Positions 36,498 to 49,268 of a stretch of 64,000 nucleotides of DNA are shown one piece after another. The position numbers were made by a program, and so were the translations under genes. The notes beneath the pieces are model-generated. The model saw only the letters and a program-made list of their open reading frames with translations, was not told the DNA's origin and did not search any database. Location: assembly GCA_002005505.1 (NCBI GenBank), contig MVGU01001231.1, forward strand, positions 106,001 through 170,000, read 5' to 3'. The stretch's first letter is position 1, and every line of letters begins with the position of its first letter. Source of the stretch: Botryococcus braunii. Its lineage: Eukaryota; Chlorophyta; Trebouxiophyceae.

Positions 36498-36873
36498 ACT
36501 ATTGTCACTTCACCAGCCAAACTTACTCATAAACTTCTGGAATGCAGCAATACCCTACAATTCCCTCCATGTCATGGAAATTTACCAGCCAGTCTTGCAC
36601 AGTAGTAGCAGATATGTTCCCCTCAGAAGTTTGCGCCGGAGTCCGGCCCGACTCACTCAGTGCTTCTAGACAACGTCGATGAATGATAAAGCACAGCTAA
36701 AACTTCAATTATGAATTTCCCAGAAAGGTAAACTGTGAGTAAGATAATGGTCCTGGTACACTCGAGTTCCCTTGCGCCGCTGCGCCATGCTCGAGCTCCT
36801 TTGTTGACGCTTACGTCTGACCCATCCGTAGACGACCTTCACTCCTGCTTTTACTTGGCTCAGCTGGAAGGGC

Positions 36874-36887
36874 GTGGGCCCATAACC
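36874..36887 (-). promoter_or_regulatory. Primer-binding site of the nested copia element
   Basis: The minus strand reads GGTTATGGGCCCAC immediately after the 5' LTR end (TTTTACA). It is identical to the site after LTR A and complementary to the initiator tRNA-Met anticodon arm. Confidence 0.82.
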
Positions 36888-37581
36888 TGTAAAAGGTTAT
36901 GGGCAATCGGCTTTCCCTGTACAAAGCAGACAGGTCGTCAATAGACGAAGTTACTCCAGCTACAGTCCGTACGACTGTCTGCTGAGTGTCACACACAACT
37001 GTTGGACAAGACTAGCATCTGGTAATGCCCAGCATCTTTCACAACCAGTTGCGTTACATCATTATCTTGTACACAAGCACCGATCAAGCAATCACTAGAT
37101 AAGGCTCTAGACGGCTACGTTCAAGTACATGCCTATACTCCCTGAAGTCACTGTCCCTTGTCTGTTTGAGTGACTACAGGGTACACTAAGCTTGTTCACT
37201 CTCACAATAGCAACAATGATACAACACACACTGCCGCACCGTACCTGTACAAAGCAGACAGGTCGTCAATAGACGAAGTTACTCCAGCTACAGTCCGTAC
37301 GACTGTCTGCTGAGTGTCACACACAACTGTTGGACAAGACTAGCATCTGGTAATGCCCAGCATCTTTCACAACCAGTTGGTATTCACTCCGGTGGGGCAG
37401 CCTTAAGAGTTCATCCGACAAACGTGTGATCTAGATAGGATTGTACCTTATGTTCGAAAACGTCCAGAATCTGCCGTGTCTCAAGGTACCTTATGTTCTC
37501 AATGGACCCATATCCTAATAGTGCACACATGAAGATCACTTAAAGCACAAGGCATTCAATAATAATGTTCAGAACTCAACA
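36888..37581 (-). mobile_element. 5' LTR (LTR D) of the nested copia element
   Basis: 694 bp. The minus strand runs TGTTGAGTTCTGAACATTA to CCATAACCTTTTACA. It is nearly identical to LTR C and has the same two internal modules. Confidence 0.93.
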
Positions 37582-38041
37582 GAAAGGGGCCAGAGCTAGA
37601 AGGCTATGTTGATGCCGACTATGCTGGGGACCTGGACCATAGGTATTCCACCACTGGCTATGTTCTATCAGTCTATGGTAGTGCCGTGGTGTGGGGAAGC
37701 AAGAAGCAGAGCTCAGTTGCTACCTCAACTGTGCAAGCCGAGTTTATGGCCGCCGGCCATATTGTGAAGGAAGCCAACTGGCTTAGGGGCTTCTTGGAAG
37801 AGATAAGGGCTGCACCTTGGAGGGTCAAGATTTTCTGTGACAACCAAGGATGCATTTCCAATTTACGGAACCCCCTTTATTCCAAATTCACAAAGCATAT
37901 TGTAGTAAGCTTCCACTATGCTAGGGAAGCTATGGCACTTGGGCAGGTAGATATCCTCTATGTGGAATCTGCTCGCAATGTGGCTGACATTATGACCAAA
38001 CACTTGCTAAGCCCGTGTTTGTTGGTCATCGTGATTCACTA
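37582..38041 (+). pseudogene. Copia RNase H, plus orientation (second part of the interrupted element)
   Basis: It resumes the frame broken at 30598 (KGPELEGYVDADYAGD), preceded by the right GAAAG target duplication. RNase H motifs DNQGCISNLRNPL and ESARNVADIMTK are present. A one-base deletion after DIMTK (ACCAAACACTT for ACCAAGCCACTT) shifts the last 17 codons. The polypurine tract GGCAAGGGGAAG at 38071-38082 follows. Confidence 0.9.
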
Positions 38042-38082
38042 GGTTTGAGAAGATACACATAAAGCATGCTGGCAAGGGGAAG

Positions 38083-38106
38083 TGTTGAGTTCTGAACAGT
38101 ATTATT
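38083..38106 (+). mobile_element. 24-bp stub of a copia 3' LTR
   Basis: TGTTGAGTTCTGAACAGTATTATT matches the first 24 bases of LTR A, then stops abruptly at the minus-strand gypsy-like gag. The rest of the 3' LTR is lost. Confidence 0.85.
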
Positions 38107-39125
38107 CGATCCCTTTTAAGCTCTGGGTGTAGCTGGAAGCAACGGTCGGCACTGTGCCCAACCTTCCCACAATGTGCGCAAGTCTGCGCAACTGGTTTTG
38201 CAGGCCCAGGGCTCTTGGAGTCGCTTGGACCTTTTGGGGGGATGATGCGGTGTTCTGGAGTGTCCTGGGATATCAGAAATGGATACTGCATGCCTGAAAA
38301 GGTCGGCAAGCGTCTTAGGATACTGAAGCGATATGGGTTTCTGCAAATCTGCCCTGCAGCCCTGCAAAACAAGTGGCACAGAGTATCCTCAGCAAATGCA
38401 CTTGGAACCTTTGCACGTAACGCATTAAACGTTGCAATATATGTTCTAATATCCTGTTTGCCCTGTGATATGTTCAAGAGCTGCTCCAAATGACGCTTAT
38501 GCAACTCCACAGGCCTGAAAGCTACTGTAAGAGCAGAAACAAAGTCATGCCACGACCCAAAAGCTGACAAGCTGCCAGAAGCAATTAAGTGAAATTGCCC
38601 TGTCCACCAATCAAGAGCTTTGCCACGTAAAAACATCGATGCAACCTCCACTGCACGAGTAGATGCAAGATCTATCCCATACGCCCTCAAGTACATCTCG
38701 CACTGCATTATCCAAGGATCTAACTTCATGGCATCCCCTTCAAACACAGGTGGATCAGGAAACTTCAGGGAGGGCTTCCCTGAACCCGTAGAGACGGAAG
38801 CCGGTGCCGCAATAGCCGTTGGCAAAGGCTGTGTCGTGACAACAGGAACAGGCTGCGCTAAAACCCGCTGAATGATTTCAGCAAATCCATCCAAGAGGTT
38901 CTGGGTCGTTTTATCAGGTGGAGCACTCGACGGAACACTAGATCCTGCCACAGCAACCTCTGGAGGGAGAGCACCGATGGACACTAAATGCCTAATCATG
39001 AGAGCTGGATCTACGTCTGACAGATCTATATCCTCATCGACAGAGGGATCTACAGGAGGATCTGGGTCAACACGACCTGGGCTATGTGCGCGGGCTCTAG
39101 ACCCGGAACGGGGCTGCCGTGACAT
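38107..39125 (-). pseudogene. Ty3/gypsy-like gag, truncated, with paired frameshifts
   Basis: ATG at 39123-39125. After a Pro/Ser-rich N-terminus comes a retrotransposon gag domain (KFPDPPVFEGDAMKLDPWI, RGKALDWWTGQF, FVSALTVAFRPV, LEQLLNISQGKQDIRTYIATFNALR), then a CCHC knuckle (CAHCGKVGHSADRC). The frame changes near 38380 (the true gag text LQGCRADLQKPISLQYP is in another frame) and returns near 38280, so two compensating indels are likely. The frame ends at the junction with the copia LTR stub; protease and pol are missing. Confidence 0.85.
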
Positions 39126-39180
39126 CTCGAAGCACTTAAGAAAGAACTCACCACAACGAACGACAAGGAACGAGCCTTAA

Positions 39181-39198
39181 GGCTTGTCGCCGATACCA
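39181..39198 (-). promoter_or_regulatory. Candidate primer-binding site of the gypsy-like element
   Basis: The minus strand reads TGGTATCGGCGACAAGCC three bases after the LTR end, complementary to a tRNA 3' end finishing GATACCA. Which tRNA is unknown; only the last seven bases fit initiator Met. Confidence 0.5.
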
Positions 39199-39201
39199 AA
39201 C

Positions 39202-39458
39202 TGTAGGATAACTCAGCGGAAGAGGTTTTGGAATCAGACAATTTGTGGTGTGCACGGAAAGAGTGTTACATGATTGATTCGTAGGTCCACTGTTAAGTCC
39301 CATCCAGGATTGGATGTACACCGTACTGCCACAGACATGTGGTCGGGCAACCGAGCGAACTACCTGAGCGAGGTTGTACTGTGAACCTAGATCACATGGC
39401 AAGTCACAGAGCAATGCCAAGGACCATACTAGAGCATTATACCCTAGGAAATGCTACA
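39202..39458 (-). mobile_element. 257-bp LTR of the gypsy-like element
   Basis: On the minus strand it starts TGTAGCATTT and ends TATCCTACA, giving a 5-bp terminal inverted repeat TGTAG/CTACA. It lies just upstream of the primer site and gag, so it is the 5' LTR. No second copy is in the window, so the boundaries rest on the termini and the adjacent primer site. Confidence 0.6.
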
Positions 39459-39532
39459 TGGGCACATATGTATGCATACGCTAATTAGCGTATTTTAGCT
39501 AATTAACATTAGCCTATTAGCGTTATAACTTG

Positions 39533-39690
39533 TCAATCTCAATCTTTGGTTCTGCAGAGGCTGATTCAGCCCAGACGTTGACTGCCCTGAAGTGCCACCG
39601 CTGGCATCACCAGGTTGATGCATTGTTGACTCAGTCGTGTCTTCCATGTCACAGACTTTGACTTCCCTTTTGTGATACAGTCACAGGGTT
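39533..39690 (-). pseudogene. Remnant of a different copia gag N-terminus
   Basis: TCAATCTCAATCTTTGGTTC and the following 150 bp align with the start of the nested element's gag (about 36361-36500). The minus-strand translation contains HQPGDASGG against SQPGEVSGA. The divergence is large, so this is an older relative. Confidence 0.65.
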
Positions 39691-42231
39691 CTGCTCACAC
39701 TTCAGTCATGACTGAAGTGATCACTGCCTCTCCAGCAATAGTCCTTTGACTTGCGCCACTTGCACCACCGACTTTCTAGGATATCCAAGTTCAGCAAACA
39801 GTCCTGAATACTTCAAAGGCAACTCCTCCTTCTTGAATACGAGCCGGACTCCAGGTCATGACCAACTGACTCACGATTTCAAGTAAACGCTTATGACTCA
39901 TAACACCCGGCTCAAAATTGACTTTGGACAATATTGTCCAAAGTTTATCAATTCCCTAGCCTGAAAAGACGTATACAGGATAAATGGGGAGACTTGTAGG
40001 GAAGAGCGCACAATCCCTGCTCGCCAGCACACTGCGCGTCGACCCTGAAGATGTCCTGGGCCAGGGCCAATCACGTAGGGGGGTATGCTTACACCTTCGG
40101 GTACTCCGTAAGGGCTAGCGAGTGTGTTGTGGGCATCTTATCATGCCCTAGTGGCTGGACAGATGCAACGTCTTGTTCATTTACAAGAGTGGGTTGAAAA
40201 ATACTAGCCCAATGTTCAAGGACCCAAACCCAATTGGCAAATGTTGCAAGCTACAAGTCACACCTGGCGAGCAGCCAGCTGGCGACCCACATTGGCCGCA
40301 ATAATGACACTGACCCGACGCATGACAAAATATCCCTCTACACCTTCTTGGGCAATGATGGTTTGGTTCAAGAGCCCCTGGACCTCTGCAACAAGGCCAG
40401 CGCATCCGCATGCAACTCTCCAAATCTTTCACATGAAAAGGCTTGGCCACAGGCGGTCATTGACGCGACAGCAAGACATCATAGCGGGTCTGCTTGTCTT
40501 GGGCAGCGCGCACGGCGGCCCCACCCGGCACGAAGTACGGCAAGTTGGCAACGGTGAGTGGGGACTAGCCAACGATGTCGATATAGAGGTCGCGGCCCTC
40601 CTCCCACGCATGGAGACCGCGCGGAGGTCTGGGCGACAGCGCTCCTGGCCAGGGGTGGGAAAGGCCGGAAGTACCGGGTGATGCACTGATGAGTAGAGAG
40701 CAGGACAGCATCAAGGCCATTACGAACGGAGTAATGCCAGCCGACAATTTGCCACGTCCCCCCCTGAGGTGCAGTGGACAGCATGGTCGCCCCAGACATG
40801 CATCTCCTTCAAGCAGCACGGGCTTTGGGAGCCGTGCTGGACGATGGGAATTAAGAGCTGGTATTGAAGGCAGCAACGGAACGACTCAGGGGGCAGTGTT
40901 TGCTGCATATGGGGAACTGGGAGAGCCAGTAACAAATATTTACAAATCCGACGCTCCTGGCTGTGTGAATGATTGGAGCACAGCACGGTCGCGATCCGAG
41001 CGAGCAGGGTCATCAAAAACCTCCCGGTGTGCGCGCTGATACAAGGGTTTGGACAGCCGAGCATGCACTTTGCTACGGACAAAAGCCGGATATCCGGATC
41101 CTCAAACAGCGCCGCATCGAAATCTGGGATAAGGGCGCAGGAGTCAGACTTGGCAGCTAAGGCAGCGGGGACAGGTGCTGCAGTGGATGTACCAAGAAGA
41201 CGGTCCTGAAGGTGGCCTGTCTGCGTGACGGAGGCAAAATAGGCACGGGGCAGAAAGAAGAAGCTTTAGTGATCCCCAGACCCCTTGGGCATTATATTGC
41301 TATATAGGCAAGCCAGCCAGAGTTTGCTGCAAAGGGCCAAAACCACCGCCACCAGCTGTGACAATGGAATGGAGGACCTGGGTTTGAAGCATATCGAAGG
41401 TCACCGACGCTTGCTCGCCTGCAGCTGGCGGCATGGTCCGAGCTGTGAAAACAACCTTGTACGTCGGGACACTCTTGGTGAATTTCAAGGAGGAGTGGCT
41501 GGACAGTGAGCGCAAAGGCCTATGGCAAGGTAACATGATAGCATTTTCGATGGTACCATCATCGGCGATGGTAGTAACATCATGGTCCATAACGTTATAA
41601 CAACAATCGTCGGCAATGTTATGTTGCATGCTGTTGTGCACTGGACGGTCCGGACCTGGGTTGGTGGAAAAACTCTTTGAGCTCGCCGGCAAAAGACAAA
41701 ACGGCATATACAGTTTTGCCTTGCGCTGGCAATTGCCGAAAACTCAAGAACGTCATGAAATTTCATTTTGAAATGGTCAATCGATTCCTTTCAAGAGCTC
41801 AAGAGCTATTGTAGGTGTATTGCAGTTTTATGCTAGGACAGTAGCCTGTTTTCCAGGTTTGCCACTGACATGGCGGCATCACAAGCTGTACATCCACTGT
41901 ACCGCTGTGTTTTGCATGGATTTTGCCGGACCATGCCTGAGCAAATACTCTGTTAAACTCCGGCAAAACCGTTTTGCCGTCAACCCAGGTTCGGACCGCC
42001 ACTGCCTGCAAGCTGCGCTGGGGATTTAGCTGAGACTGTATGCCGTAGAGGCCTGAGGTACATTGTCTTCAATCGTGAACTAAAAACACCCTGTTGTCAG
42101 CATTAGAGTCTCGATGATGACCTCGTTGGTAAGATCGTCAGAGCGGCGCTTGTGTTGAATTTCTGGGAGTTGCATCTCCGTGTTACCATCTCTGGTTGCG
42201 CTTTTCTCTCTTTGGGGTGCTGCATGTCACA
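39691..42231. other. Intergenic / degraded repeat region upstream of the second kinase
   Basis: No recognisable gene. There is a perfect 22-bp palindrome at 39698-39719 (CACTTCAGTCA / TGACTGAAGTG). GC-rich frames at 40200-41200 show no family motif. A possible 350-bp inverted-repeat element lies at 41647-41997. The promoter of the kinase starting at 42232 should be in the last few hundred bases. Confidence 0.45.
41647..41997. mobile_element. Candidate MITE-like inverted-repeat element
   Basis: Left arm GGTCCGGACCTGGGTT (41647-41662) pairs with AACCCAGGTTCGGACC (41982-41997) with one mismatch. Inside, TTTTGCCG-type motifs recur near both ends. No target duplication was identified. Confidence 0.35.
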
Positions 42232-45863
<3,632 letters not shown>

Positions 45864-46934
45864 TATGCTTGCAAGATGCACAACATATTTATGACTGGAT
45901 GTGAATAGACATGCACAAGGGGACTGGCACAAGTCGCATGTTCATACGTGCGCCAGTTCTCCTGATTTGGCCATGGGCATTCTTGAGCAGCTAGCAGTGA
46001 AGATCGCTTTGCAGCTTCATAAATAGTAATACTATATGCGCAATAATGAGATGACTTTATCAATGCCCTCTAGTCCGACAAGAAGTCGAAGACGCATGCT
46101 TTGCACTAGTAGGGAAGCTGTTTTGTGCGCTTCAAGCAACGTTTTGGTAGGACACCGGTCTGCTGGTGGTCTAGTTGGGGCTTTGTCAACTATCTCTACT
46201 CTTCCGCTGTGGGCAGGTGCTGAACACATTGCATGTGTCTCCTGGTCTCCGCTGCTGTAAGCAGGTGGCATCGTTCCTCTTTTCAAGAGCTGGTGCATCA
46301 CGTGCCATTCAATGATACCCCTTTTTTGGTACAAGGCCCTACAGTCATCGCCATGAATGTGGCAATTGTTCCACTGTACGGCTTCATAAGGGGCATGTTG
46401 GGGGCAATCCATCTATTCCTGGGCATGGCCAAGGACAAGAGCATATAGACACTTGCTGATATGCTACATCGCACTTTTTGCGCAACTGCGTTCTCAGTCA
46501 GTGTCAAGGGTCTCGTGAGTGTCTTGCATGGTCGATGTGTCGAATGCCCCATAGATGTGGGTGCTGTTTTTTCGTCTACCGCTGTTGTTCAAGCTACCTT
46601 TACGAGGTTAAAGCTTGCCCTTGTTTCCCTGGCTATAAGAAAAGGGCTTTACAAAGTGTCAAACAACTGGGACAATTGGGTTAGGGCTGCCAGGCATTTG
46701 GGGCTACATGAAAGATTGTGTAGTGGTAGTGCGTAGGACCTACGTAGGACCAGCCATCAGAGGGGCTATTGGGAGCTTTAAAATGCTAATTGCTCGTCTC
46801 AGGATACATGGCAGCTGACTGGGATCCTCCCGCTCGCCTTCGACCATGTAGGGCACCGTTCATAAATTGTGACCTACGGATCCTACGAGGGGACTGGAAG
46901 CGCATTTCGTTTCCGCGTAAGGGGGGTTGCTGAT
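45864..46934. other. Intergenic, 3' flank of second kinase
   Basis: No gene or family motif recognised; short frames only. Confidence 0.5.
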
Positions 46935-48866
46935 GTTAAGTGGCAGGCCCTTGGATGTAGAGGCTCCGTCTGTGTTGGCAATATGTAACATACATCACAT
47001 TCATTTACATATGTTTATAGCAATAGTGCTCATAATGTGTGAGGTTGGAGCATGGTTTGATATGGCGCCCAGGCCATCTGGTTACATACATACTGTGATG
47101 TAGACATGCTGTGATCTATCAGTGTTGGGGGCTGTCGAGCTTCGAATGCCTTTGAATTTGAGTGACCGTTACCTCAATCAGCTGTTGCCATTCCGCCTCA
47201 ACGCCCCTTCTCTCTTTTGAAGAGTTTCAGAAAAGGGGGGGGGGGGATCCCAATTAGCACAGAGGGGGGGGAGGGGCTGTCTTGTACGTGGACAGGTTAG
47301 AGCTGGAGAACATGGTGCACACGATAAGTGGAAGTGGTTTTGTGGGGGTTCCGCATACCTGCAGAGCCCTTTTGTATTTATAAAATTTATGAACAAACCC
47401 CTGAAGGGTTGCAGAAGAGAAGGACGGTCTGGGCAAGGGAAGGGAGGTCTCATGGAAGCGGGAAGCAACATTCCTGGAAGTGCCTTGCGCGTCGAGGGAC
47501 GAGGAAAGCATGTAGAGTGAGGCAGACATAGTGGGCGCAAGAAGTGCAGAGGTACCACTATACATATGGAGAAGGGGAAGTACATTATTATTGGCGGTTT
47601 TGACAGCTACTCGGGTTGTCTCTCGTCCATCCTTCCTTCCTTCCGTGCATCCTGCGTATTGCTTGTGAAGCCACGTCCAGGAGCCTACCAAAACGCAGTG
47701 AAGGACAGAAGTGGTGCAGGAAGGAATGCCACACTGTACATCGTGGCCAATCATGTGAATTTCTGGGGAAAATGCATAAACCTACAAGCCATAGACTTTA
47801 TAAAAGTTGCTATCCAGGTGGTTATATGCAACATGGCCGGCGATAACTCTTTCCATCAAGTTGTTTGATGAATTTGGAGACCCCTGCATGGTAGTACCCC
47901 AAAGTAAACCAAGTACTGTCACCACTACATGAAGTCGGGGCAAATGACCTGTCCAGAGACACAGTGACATGCAGTGGTGACACTCCTAGAGGTTGTCATA
48001 GGGTTGTACGGGGTTCTTGTACGTGGACATGTCGACAGGCCCCGTTTAAAAACGAGAAGGGACGCTGAGGGGTTCGAGAAGGATACGTTTGGCCTCCAAA
48101 AGGAACTATACTTATCCAGCCCCACTGGACATGTGGAGTTGCAGAACTTAACCACGGTCCTCAGGATCCCAAAGTTTTGGTAACAAACCTACCAAGTCAG
48201 GGCCAAGTAACGGGTGTCGACAAACTGGATGGGCCTCAAATGCGGCAAAGACAATGGGTGCAAAAACAAGTATGAATAGCTGTTTTAAGAGCGCCGGACA
48301 TCAGCAATGAAATGATGCTCTCCCCCAACTGCCATACTGCAAATGTCGCATAGGCACTGTGAACAGGGGATATGGCCTTGTTTCCGGGATCCCTATGTCC
48401 ACAGGGTAAGTCATGGCCAGATTACTCTGTCACAGTGTCCATGGACTCCAAACGGACATTGAGGAAGTGTCCTGCCTGTCCAATACTAGTGGGAAGGCAA
48501 GCAGTCCATCTCGTTGAAACATTTTGGCCATGCAATCCATTGCGATCGAAGACATGCATATGCATGACTGATGCCTCCATTACTGCTAAACGTCGAGCGT
48601 GTGCAATTCATCGTTCAAAAGCCGTCTGGGCTTCGGTGACTTTTGTAATGGGGCAAGAGGAGAGAGGCAGGGCCATGAAGACTTGTTGGGTAGTCCGTCG
48701 ACTTGGAGCTATGCTGTGCCTTCAAATCCACGGTGACGCACTGCGGAGACGAGTCGACACTAAGATGACTTTGTGGTCACATATAGTTGTGTCTCGAGGG
48801 AGCGGTACTGGGGACCATTACATCCAACGAAGGAGGAAACACAGGAATACCTGCCGCTGAGCTGAC
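46935..48866. repeat. Dispersed 1.9-kb repeat, copy 2
   Basis: Direct-orientation copy of 22120-24065. It starts with a broken hairpin arm (AAGTGGCAGGCCCTTGG) and ends CTGCCGCTGAGCTGAC. It differs by many substitutions, small indels and a 24-base insertion at about 48660-48683. It contains a plus-strand frame of 162 codons at 48372-48860 and one of about 100 codons at 47566-47868; neither matches a known family to my reading, and both are broken in copy 1. Confidence 0.75.
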
Positions 48867-48992
48867 GGGTTCCTGCTATTTGGCAGGCTACTTGGTGATT
48901 GTTCGGCAGGTGCAATGCAGGACAAGAAAGGCATGTGCCCGCTCCAACCCCATCTACACAGATGTCTCTGATAATCTCACACTTAGAAAGGC

Positions 48993-48997
48993 TGTGT

Positions 48998-49083
<86 letters not shown>
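48993..49083. repeat. (GT)n microsatellite
   Basis: About 90 bp of GT followed by (CG)n, in intergenic DNA. Confidence 0.97.
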
Positions 49084-49090
<7 letters not shown>

Positions 49091-49169
49091 CGCGCCTGCC
49101 AATGTGTGCGCATGCCTTCACGTGCGTGTTCGTGTGTATGCGCATGCCCTCGCGTGTGTGTTCGTGTAT

Positions 49170-49268
49170 TGTAGCCAGTGATTGACTTGAGTGATTGACT
49201 AATGAGCCAATGATTGACTTGTAGCTAGTGATTGACTTGTAGCCAGTGATAGACAGTGATTGACTTAT
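49170..49268. repeat. Minisatellite of TGATTGACTTGTAGCCAG type
   Basis: At least five imperfect 16-20-bp units containing GTGATTGACTTGTAGC. Confidence 0.85.

Larger units (their letters stand above)
30599..37581 (-). mobile_element. Near-complete Ty1/copia retrotransposon, nested
   Basis: 6,983 bp on the minus strand: 5' LTR 36888-37581, primer-binding site, gag, protease, integrase, RT, RNase H, polypurine tract and 3' LTR 30599-31267. A perfect 5-bp target duplication GAAAG flanks it (30594-30598 and 37582-37586), and it splits an older plus-strand copia copy. The two LTRs differ by two substitutions that I counted by eye plus one 25-base deletion, so the insertion is young. The domain order PR-IN-RT-RH defines copia. 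Two lesions interrupt the coding frame: a gag/pol frame change at a G tract and one TAG stop. Confidence 0.95.

Noticed and set aside
36774..36800. GGCGCAGCGG-like match to the 5' part of initiator tRNA in the copia leader
   Set aside because: It has the same polarity as the tRNA, so it cannot serve as an annealing site. It is short and probably chance.
49170..49268. CRISPR-like array
   Set aside because: The units are imperfect and contiguous with no unique spacers, and this is a eukaryotic nuclear sequence. It is a minisatellite.
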